A stretch of 64,000 nt of DNA from Opitutaceae bacterium (GCA_003151515.1 PLXS01000038.1:1-64000); one strand, 5' to 3'; positions 16,589 through 26,619 are shown, counted from the first letter of the stretch. Notes: generated by a model from the sequence alone, not told the origin. Numbers and translations are program-made.

Positions 16589-17990
16589 CGCCCTGCCCTC
16601 CCTTCTGGCCGGCGGGCTTCTCCCCGTAGGCCGTCGCCGTGAACCGCTCGATCCTGAAGGGCTCGTCCGGCGCGATCCCCGCCTTGCGCAGCGCCACCGA
16701 AAGCTGCTCCTGGGCCGTGTCGATCCCCTCCAGCGCCGGAAGGAGCACGCCGCTTCGCCCGTCGCGGGCCGTCACCAGCACGCCGTACGCGGCCGGGTCG
16801 AGCTGCTGCGCCGAGGCCACCTCCTCGCGCTTCCCGATCAGCGTCACCGTGTAGCGCAGGTGCGCCAGCTCGTCGGCCGAAACGGGCGCAAAGCGCGGGT
16901 CCCTGAGCACGGCGGACGCCGCGTTTCGCCGGGTCTCCGCCACAAGGTCCGTCTCGCGCCCCACCATGGCTCCCACGCAGCCGCGCAGGAGTCCAGCGTC
17001 CGTCTCGACCGTGACGAACACGGCCCCCTTTTGCGCCAGCACGCCGGCGGCGCGCCATGGCGGCGAGCTCCGGCCGTTGCGAATGCAGGCCTCGGCCGCG
17101 CACCGCGCGACCTCCGGCAGCTCCTCGGGGCGCGAGACCGCCCTGGCGGCTTCCTCCGCCTTGGCGCCCCGGGGGGCGCCCGCCGACCCCCGCTCAAAGA
17201 GTATCGCCACGCAATAGCCCACGCCGAAGGGACCCTCGTAGCTGAGCACCTCGTGGTGCCCCGCGGCCGTCAGGCCGGATGCTGCCAGGGCGACCCGGGT
17301 CGGGTCCATCACGTCCTCGGCCGCCCTCTCCTGCAGTATCGGGTTGATGTGCCGCAGCTCCCCGAACTCGCCCCTCCTCAGCAGGCCGACGAACTCCTCG
17401 TCGAAGCGGTGCGCCTCGGGGTCGTAGCCCGCGGGCGCGGCCGGGACCAGCCTGTGGCTCATGTCGCCGCTCGCGATGACCGCGGTGCGCCTGCGAAGGC
17501 CGGCCGCCGTCGCCGCTATCGCCTGGCCGAGCTCGTCCAGGCCCCCCTCGTCGGGATAGTCCAGCCCGACCACGACGGTCGGGCCGTCCCAGCCCTGCGA
17601 CGCGAGGTAGCAGAGGGGCACGAGCGCCCCGTGGTCGAGCTCCTCGTCGGTGATCCCCCAGGTCTTCAGGCCGCGCAGGCCGGCCTCCACCTCGAGCCTG
17701 TCGGCAAACTTCCTGTCGAAGGGCAGGTCCACGCCCTCCTGCGGCGACCCGAACTGGCTCATCGATCCGCGCACGCGCGCCAGCCTCCAGATGCCGAAGG
17801 AGCCCGACCGGCGCGGCGAATGCGGCGATATCACCACGATGGACTCCGGGCGCGCGGCGAGCGCGTGGCGGGCGACCGTCTTCATGGCCCGTGCCGTGGC
17901 CTCGACCTTCGCGAGGTTATCGCCGCCAACCCCCGGCACGAGGATCGGCGCGTGCGGCATCAGTCCGGCAAATGCAATCCGCTTCTCCAT
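16578..17990 (-). CDS. Fused Memo / AMMECR1 protein (AmmeMemoRadiSam A+B)
   Basis: This 470-residue protein joins two families. Residues 1 to about 265 are a Memo/LigB-like class III extradiol dioxygenase fold (GLMPHAPILVPG, ISPHSP, SGDMSHR, with the metal-ligand His positions). Residues from about 285 are AMMECR1, with the family signature LRGCVG near 355 and a GVLVTARDG..GVLLPAL segment. The two domains are separate genes or fused in different genomes. With the radical SAM enzyme downstream they form a conserved set of unknown chemistry. A good ribosome site (AAGGAG) lies before the ATG at 17990. Confidence 0.9.
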
Positions 17991-18050
17991 TGCTTATGAA
18001 TCTCCTTCCCTTGGCCGGGAGTGTACCCCCAAAACGGACGAACGACAACT

Positions 18051-18917
18051 CTAAGTTGGTCGGGGCTCCCCGGCCCGCGGGGCCGCCGTCCCTGCGGCGA
18101 ACCCAAGGGCTAGGCCCGAAGCAAAGCCGGCCGCGTGGGCGCCCACGTCTATGTTCAGCCCGCCCGCCCCGTACAGCCCCAGGAGCGCCATCCCCGCCGC
18201 GAGGGGGCCAAGAAGCGCGCGCCAGCTGCGCGCCGTGCCCTCGCGCAGGACGGCGCGGACGGCTCGCCCGGTCAAGAGCCCCAGCCCGGCGAAGATCGCC
18301 GTGGAGGCGCCGAGGGACCGGTACGGCCCGGGGTAGTTGACCGCCGCGATTGCCAGGTTCCCGGCCACCCCGGCGAGCGCCAGGCCGATCCAGCCCCTGG
18401 CGCGGCCAAACGTCGAGATGACCGCTGAAAAGGCGAATATCCCGGTCAGGGCGTTGGACACCAGGTGGCCGACGTCCGCATGGAGAAACAGCGCCGTGGC
18501 GGCGCGCCACCACTCCCCGCGCCCGAAGACCGCCTCGGAGTCCAGCTCGCCGGCATCCTCCAGGCTGCCGGGCCAAAGGCACTGGCAGCAGTAGACCCCG
18601 ACCACCAAGGCAGCCCAGAGCAGGGGCGTGGCGAGCTCGAAGCCGCGCACCGGCGCCCTCTCGCGGGGCCGCGGCGGCCAGCCGACGCTCTCGCGCTCAT
18701 AGCACGCGAGCTCCTCCCTCACCTCCCCGGCGCCCCGCGCCTCCACGAGGAGCCGGAATGCATCCCCGGCGCGCACCAGCCAGTAGGGCCGCCCCATGGC
18801 GAGGACGACCAGCCCGTGCTCGAAGCCCTCCGCGGCCGTGGCGTAAACGCCCGCCTCGGCGAGATCCTCCGTGGAGGGATCGCCGACGCCTTCCGCGGGC
18901 GGGTCGTTTTGAGGCAT
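18051..18917 (-). CDS. Rhomboid-family intramembrane serine protease
   Basis: This is a 288-residue membrane protein. A soluble N-terminal region of about 100 residues comes first, then six or seven helices. Rhomboid marks are HADVGHLVSNA (the HxxxN type loop), GASTAIFAGLG with the nucleophile Ser, and AHAAGFASG with the catalytic His. The Ser motif is GAST rather than the usual GxSG, which may weaken activity. Start ATG 18917 (MPQNDPP) is preferred over an upstream frame start without support. Proteases of this family cleave membrane proteins within or near the bilayer. Confidence 0.8.
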   Translation of the reverse strand: MPQNDPPAEGVGDPSTEDLAEAGVYATAAEGFEHGLVVLAMGRPYWLVRAGDAFRLLVEARGAGEVREELACYERESVGWPPRPRERAPVRGFELATPLLWAALVVGVYCCQCLWPGSLEDAGELDSEAVFGRGEWWRAATALFLHADVGHLVSNALTGIFAFSAVISTFGRARGWIGLALAGVAGNLAIAAVNYPGPYRSLGASTAIFAGLGLLTGRAVRAVLREGTARSWRALLGPLAAGMALLGLYGAGGLNIDVGAHAAGFASGLALGFAAGTAAPRAGEPRPT

Positions 18918-19029
18918 GGGATGGACACCGGCCGCCCGAGAGGCACCCGGGCCGGGCACAGGATCGCGCCGATCCCGCGCACCCGCAACTGCGCAGCGGC
19001 GCGCCCGTCAATGCCCTCCGAGGGCTTCG

Positions 19030-19890
19030 CTACCGCACGCAGGCGTGGCTGCGCGCCCGGGCGCGGCGTATCAGCGGGCGGCAGGCCCTGAGGCGGCCGG
19101 CATTCTCGGACTGCATCTGCGCGCTGAACGGCTGCGCGGCTTCGGCGCCAAGCCTGCCCTGGGACACGAGGCGGGCGATCCTGCTGATGAGCAGGTCGCG
19201 GTCGTGGACCTGCCCTATGACGCCCTGGCACGCGCTCAGGCTTTGGGAGAGCTTGCCGTCGCGGTTGCCGTGCCAGACCGGGCCCAGAGCCTCCAGGATG
19301 ATGTGCAGCCTGCGCAGCTGCACCCTCGCGCGGTGGCGTTCCCGGGGCCCCGGGGGCGGGTCGGAGGCAAGCGTGGCCAGGGACCCCGCCGCGCGCCGAA
19401 GCCGCTGCTCGATGTACTCGCGAAGCCGCATGGCCGCCCGCCCGCCCCCCGGGCCGGGCCCGGGCACAAACCCCTCAAGCCGGCGCGAGGCCCTGTCTCG
19501 CCCGAGCTCGCGCGCGGCCCCGCGCGCCTGGCGCTTCCTGAGCTTCTTCAGGCGTGCGACAAGGGGCTCCATCTCCCGCGCATGAAGGGCATCGCCCCTG
19601 ATCATCCGCAGCTGCACCTGGGTGTCGCGCAGCGCCCCGAGCGCGGCCAGCTGCGCCCTGAGCTGGCGCCGGACCGCCGGGTGCCTTCCTCCCGCGGCCC
19701 GCATGAGCTCCACGCAGGCCAGCAGCCTACGGATCGAAACGCGCAGGTCATGGACCGCGGGGCGGGAAAGCCGGCGCCTGCATTGCGAGAGCCACCGCCG
19801 GTATTCCCTCGCGCAGGCGCCGTAGCGCCGGCACAGGTGCGGCCATACCAGGTCGCCCGGCAGGGCGCCGCGGCCGGCCTTAGTCCACAT
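19030..19890 (-). CDS. CHAD-domain protein
   Basis: This 286-residue, strongly basic, helical protein has the conserved histidine pattern of CHAD domains. The first repeat has VHDLRVSIRRLLACVELM and LGALRDTQVQL. The second has HRARVQLRRLHIILEAL and IGQVHDRDLLI. CHAD domains bind polyphosphate and are often encoded near polyphosphate enzymes; a PPK2 gene lies 6 kb away. It is just downstream of the RAM-domain gene, and start codons overlap its end by 11 bp if ATG 19890 is used. No catalytic motif is known for the family. Confidence 0.85.
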   Translation of the reverse strand: MWTKAGRGALPGDLVWPHLCRRYGACAREYRRWLSQCRRRLSRPAVHDLRVSIRRLLACVELMRAAGGRHPAVRRQLRAQLAALGALRDTQVQLRMIRGDALHAREMEPLVARLKKLRKRQARGAARELGRDRASRRLEGFVPGPGPGGGRAAMRLREYIEQRLRRAAGSLATLASDPPPGPRERHRARVQLRRLHIILEALGPVWHGNRDGKLSQSLSACQGVIGQVHDRDLLISRIARLVSQGRLGAEAAQPFSAQMQSENAGRLRACRPLIRRARARSHACVR

Positions 19891-20152
19891 CGATCGCCTT
19901 GCCACCCTCCCGCTTGTCGTAGCTGCGGAAGGCGAACATCGTCTCGCTCTCGACGATGCCGTCCGTCTTGAGAAGGTGGTCCGTGATCACGCACTCGATC
20001 ATCTCGACCGTGTCGCACTTGACGATCACCAGGAGGTCGAACCTCCCCGAGATTGAGTACACGTCGGTGACGGCCGGGATGTCCAGGAGCCTCTCGGCCG
20101 TGCCGGTGATCTTCTTGGGGTCGTTCTTTAGCAGTACAATAGCTGTGGCCAT
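19880..20152 (-). CDS. Stand-alone Lrp/AsnC ligand-binding (RAM) domain protein
   Basis: This 90-residue protein corresponds to the RAM domain of Lrp/AsnC regulators (ATAIVLLKND at the start, VYSISGRFDLLVIVKC in the middle). There is no helix-turn-helix. Single-domain RAM proteins form rings that bind amino acids or other small molecules and can modulate full-length regulators or enzymes. A strong ribosome site (CGGAGGAAGG) precedes the ATG at 20152, which fixes the start. Confidence 0.88.
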   Translation of the reverse strand: MATAIVLLKNDPKKITGTAERLLDIPAVTDVYSISGRFDLLVIVKCDTVEMIECVITDHLLKTDGIVESETMFAFRSYDKREGGKAIDVD

Positions 20153-20308
20153 GCGCCTTCCTCCGTTGGTTATTCTTGGAAATGGGGTGTCTCTTTGGGG
20201 GGCCAATAATGATGTCTCAGGCGCCGGTTGTCGAACCGCGCGGGGTGAAAGAAGGCCCCCGAATGCCCGCGGGACAGGCGCCTAATCCGGGCGCAGCGGC
20301 AGCGGGCC

Positions 20309-20845
20309 TCACGGCCAGACGGCCGGCGGCGCCCCTGCGGGCTTTGCCTTGGCGCCCTCCATGAGCCTCTTGTCGGCCTTGGCGAAGGCCCTCACGGCAT
20401 CGTCCTTCGGCTTCAAGTCCATCGTGCCCTTGAGGCACGCGTAGAGGGCGCTCACGCGCGCGCCGGCGTCGGACACCGCCGCCAGCTTCGTCTCCGGGTG
20501 CCTAACGAACACCTTCTGGAGCACCTCCTTCTTTGCGTCCCTCTCGCACAGGAACACGGTGGCCTCGCTGTCGTTCTCGGAGCAGTAGAGCTCCATGATC
20601 GTCGTCTCGGTGCCCTTCTGCGGGTCGTAGACCTTCGACCACACGGTCGCGTAGCTTTCCGACATGTCGAGCCTCGCGTCCGTCACGAAGGCGAAGGCCC
20701 CGGGCCTGCCTTCGTCGACCCAGTACAGGTACCAGGTGGCGCCGGGGCCGGGCTGCTTGGGCCCCTGGTCCTGGCCCCGCAGGAGCGGGGCGCAGCAGGC
20801 AAGCGCCGCCGCCAGAAGTGCCCGGAACGCGGCCTTGGCTTTCAT
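20309..20845 (-). CDS. Secreted protein of unknown function, possibly adhesin E-like
   Basis: This 178-residue protein has a signal peptide (MKAKAAFRALLAAALACCAPLLRG). The mature part starts with a WYLYWVDEG segment and has YCSENDSEATVFLCE with two cysteines that could form a disulfide. The strand-rich mature region recalls surface adhesin E-like domains, but the resemblance is weak. The ATG at 20845 is chosen because it places the signal peptide at the N-terminus; an upstream start at 20875 adds ten residues. I cannot assign a function. Confidence 0.65.
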   Translation of the reverse strand: MKAKAAFRALLAAALACCAPLLRGQDQGPKQPGPGATWYLYWVDEGRPGAFAFVTDARLDMSESYATVWSKVYDPQKGTETTIMELYCSENDSEATVFLCERDAKKEVLQKVFVRHPETKLAAVSDAGARVSALYACLKGTMDLKPKDDAVRAFAKADKRLMEGAKAKPAGAPPAVWP

Positions 20846-20998
20846 CTCGGTTGCCTTCTTTGTGCCTGCGTTCACCTGGGTTGATTTTGGGCCGTCGCGG
20901 CTTCGCTATCGCGTCATCCTAGGATCGCCAAAAACGCCCGGATCACTCGCCATTTATTGGCAAAGATGCGTCATCGTTTGCCGCCGCGCCGCGCCGCC

Positions 20999-22630
20999 CT
21001 AAACCTCGAAGGTGATCGCCGGGCGAAGCGCGCACACGCTGCCGGTCGACTCCACCGCGATGGCGCAGATGTCGTCGTCAAACTCGTTGCGGCCCGTGAA
21101 GGCCCGGATCTCGGCGATCAGCCGGTCTATCATCTCGCCCCCGGACGACGAGAAGTCGCGGCCGACCGACTCCCTCAGCCTCGCCTCGCCGAACATCAAG
21201 CCGTCGGCGTTGCTGGCCTCGAAGAGGCCGTCGGTGTAGAGCAGCAGGCAGTCCCCCGGGTCGAAGGAGGTCGTCGAGCTCGTGTAGGCGAAGTTCTCGA
21301 CCAGGCCCGCGGCCGGCTCGGGGTCGGGGCTCACGAGCGCGTCGACGCAGGCTCGGGCGCCCCGGCGCACGAGCGGCCAGGGGTGCCCCGCGTTGCTGTA
21401 GGAGAGCGTCCCGGACTCTATGTCGATGACGGCAAAGCAGGCCGTGGCAAACACGAGCTCGCCCGTCTGCTCCATGATGGGCATGAGTCCCCGGTTGATC
21501 TCCCCGATCACGTGCGCGGGGTCCGACGCCCTCTCCTCGAGCTCCTCGACGACCCCCCGGATGAGCGCGGTGAGCAGGCCCGCGCGCACGCCGTGGCCCA
21601 TCACGTCGCACACGAGCACCCCGCACCTCGAGTCCGAGATCGGCAGGATGTGGACGAAGTCGCCCCCGAGCGTCGTCGCCGGGATGTAGCGGTGCGCGAA
21701 CCTGAGCGTGCTCGCCTCCGCGGGCACCCCGCGGGGGAACACCGGGTACGCGCGCGGCAGGAAGGCCTCCTGGATGCGGCACGCCATCCTGAGGTCGGCC
21801 TCCATCGCCTCCGAGGCACGCCGCAGCTCGTCCTCCGCCTGCTTGCGCCGGGTGATGTCGTGGCTGACGCCCACTATCCCGCTGATGCCGCCCTGGGAGT
21901 CGCGCAGGGGCACCTTGGTCGTGAGCGACCAGTGGACGTTGGCGCCGGACCCGAAGTCGGAGCGCTCGAGGTTGAGGATCGGAGCCCCGCCTCCGAGCAC
22001 CTGCCGGTCGTCGTCCTCGGCCTGCTGCCCCCGCTCGCCCGGGTGGAAATCCTTGATGGAGCGGCCGAGCGCGTCCTTCTGCTCCTTGACCCCGAGCGAG
22101 TCCAGGTGGGCGCGGTTGTTCAGGACGTACCGGCAGTCCGCGTCCTTGACGAACACGCGGCTGGGGAGGTGGTCGATGATCGTTCGCAGGAGGTTGCGCT
22201 CGCGCGTGAGCAGGCCCTCCGTGTTCTTGAGCTCCGTGATGTCGCGCGTGAGCCCGAAGGTCCCGATGATCTCCCCGGCGGCGTTTCGCCAGGGCATCTT
22301 CGTCGCCGAGCCCCAGAAGACGGTCCCGTTGTGCCTCGTGATGCGCTCGAGCATCCCGATCATGGGCATGCCCGTCTCCATGATCCGCTTTTCATCCCTG
22401 AGGGCGCGGTCGGCGTGCTCGTCCGTGAAGAAGTCCTTGTCGGTCTTGCCGACGCACGCCTCGGACGACGCGGCGCCCAGGGCCCTCGCGTGGGCCGGGT
22501 TGTTCCTCACGAACCGGCTCTGCCTGTCCTTGAAGTAGATGTGATCCGGTATCGAATCCATCAGCAGCCTGAGGATCGTCGAGTCGAGCGCGTCGCCCCT
22601 GGGCAGCGGATCTGTCTGGGTGGAGTCCAT
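20999..22630 (-). CDS. PAS-PAS-PP2C (RsbU/SpoIIE) serine phosphatase
   Basis: This 543-residue protein has two PAS domains. The first is about 15-135, with IPDHIYFKDRQSRFVRNNPAH; the second is about 140-260. A linker helix and a SpoIIE/PP2C domain (about 300-520) with metal-binding aspartates in GGDFVHILP, VCDVMGHG and GDCLLLYTDGLFEA follow. Such proteins dephosphorylate anti-anti-sigma factors in response to a PAS-sensed signal. No anti-sigma or STAS partner lies next to it. The ATG at 22630 (MDSTQTDP) is preferred over a GTG at 22696, since neither has a clear ribosome site. Confidence 0.88.
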   Translation of the reverse strand: MDSTQTDPLPRGDALDSTILRLLMDSIPDHIYFKDRQSRFVRNNPAHARALGAASSEACVGKTDKDFFTDEHADRALRDEKRIMETGMPMIGMLERITRHNGTVFWGSATKMPWRNAAGEIIGTFGLTRDITELKNTEGLLTRERNLLRTIIDHLPSRVFVKDADCRYVLNNRAHLDSLGVKEQKDALGRSIKDFHPGERGQQAEDDDRQVLGGGAPILNLERSDFGSGANVHWSLTTKVPLRDSQGGISGIVGVSHDITRRKQAEDELRRASEAMEADLRMACRIQEAFLPRAYPVFPRGVPAEASTLRFAHRYIPATTLGGDFVHILPISDSRCGVLVCDVMGHGVRAGLLTALIRGVVEELEERASDPAHVIGEINRGLMPIMEQTGELVFATACFAVIDIESGTLSYSNAGHPWPLVRRGARACVDALVSPDPEPAAGLVENFAYTSSTTSFDPGDCLLLYTDGLFEASNADGLMFGEARLRESVGRDFSSSGGEMIDRLIAEIRAFTGRNEFDDDICAIAVESTGSVCALRPAITFEV

Positions 22631-22803
22631 CGGATCGGGTATTCGGTCAGCTGCCGGCGCAGGTGCGCCGGTCGGCCGGGAGGGTGCGGATTTCACACAA
22701 AGGAAGCACGTTTGGCAACGCTTCGCGGCCGACCGCGTGCGCGGCGGGAGCGGGCGCGCCGCGCCGGCGTTGTCGCATCTCGTTGATGCGCCAACTGGTG
22801 CGC

Positions 22804-24972
22804 CTAGTGGGTCAGCCGCGACACCATCGCGTATATGATCAGCGCCAGCAGGACCAGGCCCAGGCCGAAGAACAGGAAGCCGAACGAGCGTGCGATCTTC
22901 TTGCTGCTCTCCCAGGAGTCCCTCACGCGGTGCTCCTCGAGGCGGTTGCCGGCAACCAGCCGGTCGTACCAGCGCTTGCGGTCGTGGATCAGCTCGGTCT
23001 TCGAGATGCGCCCGGAGAAGATGACCGTGTCCATCGGGAACTTCTCAATGCGGAAGTGGGTGTTGAAGAAGTGGACGGTGAAGATGAACCCGGCGGCGAG
23101 GAGCGCCTCGTCCGAGTGCAGGAGCAGCGCGATGTTGATCACCCAGCCCGGCAGGAAGCGGGTGAAGAAGCCCGGGTACCACATGACGAGCCCCGATGAG
23201 CCGATGATGAAGATGCCCCAGAACACCGCGAAGTAGTCAAAGCGCTCCCAGTAGGTCCAGCGGTCGAACTGCGGCTTGGCCCCCTTGCCGAAGAACCACT
23301 TCTGGTGGGCGACGAAGTCGCGCCAGTCCTGCAGGGACGGCACCATCGAGTCGGGGCCGAACGCCGCGCCCCAGGCGCGCCTGAGCGAGAACCGCCCGGT
23401 CGCCGGGTCGCGCACGCTGGCTCGGTTGCGCCACAGGCACGCCACGAGGTCGAACAGGTGCAGGCCGAAGTACGTGAAGGTGATGATGGCCCCGAAGCGG
23501 TGGAGCGCCCGGGCGACCTCGGCGCCTCCCAGGATGCTGAAGATGAACTGCGCCCAGCCGGTGTAGTAGAACTTGAGCGGCATGCCCGTCAGGACGAGCA
23601 GCAGGAAGCTCGTGACGACGAGCAGGTGCAGGAACCTCTCGAAGACCGTGAAGCGGGTGTAGACGTCGTCGTCGGCGGTCGCGCTCACCTTGGCCTCCCG
23701 GAACGTCTTGGTGTCGTTCAGGTACAGGTAGACCGAGCGAACGACCCACAGGAGCGTGTGCAGCCCGAAGAAGGCGAAGACCCCGATCAGCAGCGCCGTC
23801 ATCCCCACGTAGACCGCGTGCAGGCCCGGGTAGTGGGCCGCGTCGCGGGGGTCCGCGTGCGGCTGGAACAGCGTGAACTTCGGGCCGACGCCCGGGTGGC
23901 ACTGCTGGCAGGTGGCGAGTATCCGGCCCTTGGACAGGTGCGAGCGCGGGTCGGAGACCGGGAACACGTCGTGGTGGCCGTGGCAGTCGTAGCAGGCGGC
24001 GACGTCCGAGGCGACGTTCGGGCGGCCGAGCGCCATGGCCTTGCCGTGGTAGGTCTCTCGGTAGTGGACCAGGCGGTCCTCGTGGCACTTGCCGCAGACC
24101 TCGTCGCTGGCCGCCTTGAACGACTGGCCCGCGGGCGCCTCGATCTGGTGGGCGCTGTGGCAGTCGGTGCACACGGGCCCCTTCGAGTCGCCCTTGGCCA
24201 GCAGCTGCCCGTGCACGCTCTGGTTGTAGGTCGCCTCGATCCCCAGGTGGCACTGGCCGCAGGTCTTCGCGATGTTGGCGTGGTTCGTGCGGGAGCTCTG
24301 GTCGACGTTGCGCTTGATGTCGTGCACGCCGTGGCAGTCGTCGCACGAGGGGGCGACGATGAGCCTCATCTTGATGAGCGCCTGACCGTGGATGCTGTCC
24401 TTGTAGTAGTCGGCCGTGTGCGCATTCATCCGGTACGCGGCGATGAGCTTCGGGTCGCTGTGGCACGTCGCGCACGTCTGCGGCAGGTTGAGCTTGAAGA
24501 CCGGCGAATCGAGCTGCTTGACGGGCACGATCTCGTGGGCGTTGCCGTGGCAGCTTATGCAGGTCGCCGCCGCGGAGGCCCCCATGGCGTGGCTCATCCC
24601 GTGGATGCTCCTGGCGTACGCTTGCGCCTCCTTGCCGTGGCAGGACGCGCACTGCGCGGACGGAAGCTTGTCGTCGTGAGGCACCGACGCGACCGTCGCG
24701 TGGCAGTCCACGCACATGAGCTTGCCGTGCACCGACGCCGTGAAGGAGGCCGCCTTGATGACCTGGATCTCGGGGTTGGACTCGGTGTCCGCGTCCTTGG
24801 GGTGGCCCGGCGGCAGCGCCTCGTGGCAGTCCATGCAGTCCTCGTTCGGCACCCTCTTGGCCGGCGCGGCCTGGGCGGGCGCGGCCACCGCCGGGGCCGC
24901 GCGAAGCCCGGCCGCGGGCAGCGCGGCGATGCAGGCGGCCGCGAGGAGGCGGTGCAGGGTTCGGAGGCTCAT
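22804..24972 (-). CDS. CbcL-like fused undecahaem cytochrome c / membrane cytochrome b
   Basis: This 722-residue protein has a signal peptide (1 to about 30). A periplasmic domain with eleven CxxCH haem-c sites follows (CMDCH, CVDCH, CASCH, CISCH, CATCH, CDDCH, CGQCH, CTDCH, CGKCH, CYDCH, CQQCH). From about 390 there is a cytochrome b-type membrane domain with five or six helices and several His in membrane segments (FLHLLVV, LHRFGAII, YFGLHLF). The layout matches CbcL of Geobacter, an inner-membrane quinol oxidase that passes electrons to periplasmic cytochromes during metal reduction. The role here is inferred from that layout. A related gene lies at 26620-28803. Confidence 0.88.
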   Translation of the reverse strand: MSLRTLHRLLAAACIAALPAAGLRAAPAVAAPAQAAPAKRVPNEDCMDCHEALPPGHPKDADTESNPEIQVIKAASFTASVHGKLMCVDCHATVASVPHDDKLPSAQCASCHGKEAQAYARSIHGMSHAMGASAAATCISCHGNAHEIVPVKQLDSPVFKLNLPQTCATCHSDPKLIAAYRMNAHTADYYKDSIHGQALIKMRLIVAPSCDDCHGVHDIKRNVDQSSRTNHANIAKTCGQCHLGIEATYNQSVHGQLLAKGDSKGPVCTDCHSAHQIEAPAGQSFKAASDEVCGKCHEDRLVHYRETYHGKAMALGRPNVASDVAACYDCHGHHDVFPVSDPRSHLSKGRILATCQQCHPGVGPKFTLFQPHADPRDAAHYPGLHAVYVGMTALLIGVFAFFGLHTLLWVVRSVYLYLNDTKTFREAKVSATADDDVYTRFTVFERFLHLLVVTSFLLLVLTGMPLKFYYTGWAQFIFSILGGAEVARALHRFGAIITFTYFGLHLFDLVACLWRNRASVRDPATGRFSLRRAWGAAFGPDSMVPSLQDWRDFVAHQKWFFGKGAKPQFDRWTYWERFDYFAVFWGIFIIGSSGLVMWYPGFFTRFLPGWVINIALLLHSDEALLAAGFIFTVHFFNTHFRIEKFPMDTVIFSGRISKTELIHDRKRWYDRLVAGNRLEEHRVRDSWESSKKIARSFGFLFFGLGLVLLALIIYAMVSRLTH

Positions 24973-25118
24973 GCGATGGGTGAACGAGGGCCGCGACCCT
25001 CATCTTCACCCATCATCGCCGTTCCGGGCCGCACAATCGTCGCATATTTTGGCCATCCCTGTGCGAATCTTGTGGAACTGCCCAGATTGCAGGGACAAGC
25101 CAAAGCCCCCGCGGGCCG

Positions 25119-25499
25119 TCACTTGGGCGGCGTGTCGTCCATCACCTCGTTCGCGGGCTTTACGAGGCTGTCGTCGTGCTTCGCGGCGTTGACCTCCGCC
25201 TTCTTGACGGCGTTACCGTAGAAGCTCTGGGGCTGGTCGGCGATGACCGGCTTCGGGGCCGCCGGCTTAGCGGCCGCGCCGCCCAGGCTCGCCAGGGGCA
25301 CCGTCCCGGTCTGGCCCTTGTAGAGGACGGACGCCGTCTTGTCGGTTCGCCCCAGGACCTCGACCACCGTCCCCGCCTTGAGCGAGACGAGGCTCCTGTC
25401 CGCCTTCATGACCGTGCCCTTCGCGACCACGGCGTCCTCGGCGAGGCATGTGCCCGCCGCCAGGAGAAGGGCCAGGATGCGCAGGACCTTGTGCGCCAT
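25119..25499 (-). CDS. Small secreted SH3-like protein
   Basis: This 126-residue protein has a signal peptide (MAHKVLRILALLLAAGTCLA). A short beta domain with VSLKAGTVVEVLGR and VLYKGQTGTVPLASL follows, the pattern of an SH3-like fold, then an Ala/Pro linker and a hydrophilic tail. An AAGGA ribosome site precedes the ATG at 25499. It lies between the two CbcL-like cytochrome genes, next to PPK2. The function is unknown; SH3-like domains of this kind often bind peptidoglycan or partner proteins. Confidence 0.7.
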   Translation of the reverse strand: MAHKVLRILALLLAAGTCLAEDAVVAKGTVMKADRSLVSLKAGTVVEVLGRTDKTASVLYKGQTGTVPLASLGGAAAKPAAPKPVIADQPQSFYGNAVKKAEVNAAKHDDSLVKPANEVMDDTPPK

Positions 25500-25556
25500 T
25501 GGCCCATTCCTTGACGCCGCGCCCCGGCGTGTCAACCGGGCTCGCCCGCCCCCCTC

Positions 25557-26486
25557 CTAGTAGAGCTCGGGCACGATCATCTCCGGCCGGATGGGCTCGC
25601 GCCTGTAGTCCGGGTGGTGCACGCGCGGCGGCAGCACGATCTGCTCGTGCTTCACCTCGGAGTACTTCACCTGGGAGAGGAGGTGGTGGATGCAGTTGAG
25701 GCGGGCCTTCTTCTTGTCCGCGCCCTGGACCACCCACCAGGGGGACTCCGGCCGGTGCGTGCGCTCGAACATGACCTCCTTCGCCTTGGTGTAGAGCTCC
25801 CAGCGCTTGCGCGACTCAAGGTCCATCGGGCTCAGCTTCCACTGCTTGAGCGGGTCGTTGATCCTGCAGCGGAACCGGAACTCCTGCTCCTCGTCGGGGA
25901 TCGAGAACCAGTACTTGATCAGCTGGATCCCGGAGCGGATCAGCATCTGCTCGAAGTCGGGCACCGAGCGGAAGAACTCCTCGTACTCGGCGTCCGTGCA
26001 GAAGCCCATGACGCGCTCCACGCCGGCCCTGTTGTACCAGCTGCGGTCGAAGAGGACCATCTCGCCGGCCGCGGGAAGGTGCGCCACGTAGCGCTGGAAG
26101 TACCACTGGGTCTTCTCGCGGCTGGAGGGCGCCGGCAGCGCGGCCACCCGCGCGACGCGCGGGTTCAGGCGCTGGGTGATGCGCTTGATGACGCCCCCCT
26201 TGCCCGCCGCGTCCCGGCCCTCGCAGACGATGACCAGGCGGTGGTTCGTCTCGACGATCCAGTCGTGCATCTTCACGAGCTCGCCCTGCAGGCGGAACAG
26301 CTCCTTGAAGTAGTGGTTCCTGGCCTCGCGGTCCCTGTCGTGGGCGAGCGGCCTGAGCGGGGCGTTAGGCGTCAGCTTCTCCCAGTCCTCGCGCTCCATC
26401 TCGAGCTCCTCGTCGTAGTCGTCGATCAGCTCGCGGTGCACCCGCTTCATGAGCTCGCTTTCCGCCATTGTTGGGTCGTCGGGCAT
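25557..26486 (-). CDS. ppk2: Polyphosphate kinase 2 (class I)
   Basis: This 309-residue protein has the PPK2 set: Walker A GRDAAGKGG (about 100), DRSWYNRAGVERVMGFC with Walker B and the substrate-binding Arg, and the lid segment RPESPWWVVQGADKKKAR. The length fits a class I enzyme, which uses polyphosphate to make nucleoside triphosphates or the reverse. It lies between the two CbcL-like cytochrome genes. The start at 26486 is tentative; an ATG six codons later (26468) is an alternative. Confidence 0.93.
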   Translation of the reverse strand: MPDDPTMAESELMKRVHRELIDDYDEELEMEREDWEKLTPNAPLRPLAHDRDREARNHYFKELFRLQGELVKMHDWIVETNHRLVIVCEGRDAAGKGGVIKRITQRLNPRVARVAALPAPSSREKTQWYFQRYVAHLPAAGEMVLFDRSWYNRAGVERVMGFCTDAEYEEFFRSVPDFEQMLIRSGIQLIKYWFSIPDEEQEFRFRCRINDPLKQWKLSPMDLESRKRWELYTKAKEVMFERTHRPESPWWVVQGADKKKARLNCIHHLLSQVKYSEVKHEQIVLPPRVHHPDYRREPIRPEMIVPELY

Positions 26487-26619
26487 TGGGATGGATTAAC
26501 GTGCGCCCGCTACCCAAGTAGCTATTGAGCGCCGTCGCAAGCGGCCACTGGCCGCCGGCAGCCCCGGCGGGCCATAAGTAACGTATTCGCAACAATCTAA
26601 ACCCTGCGCCCGCGCGCCC

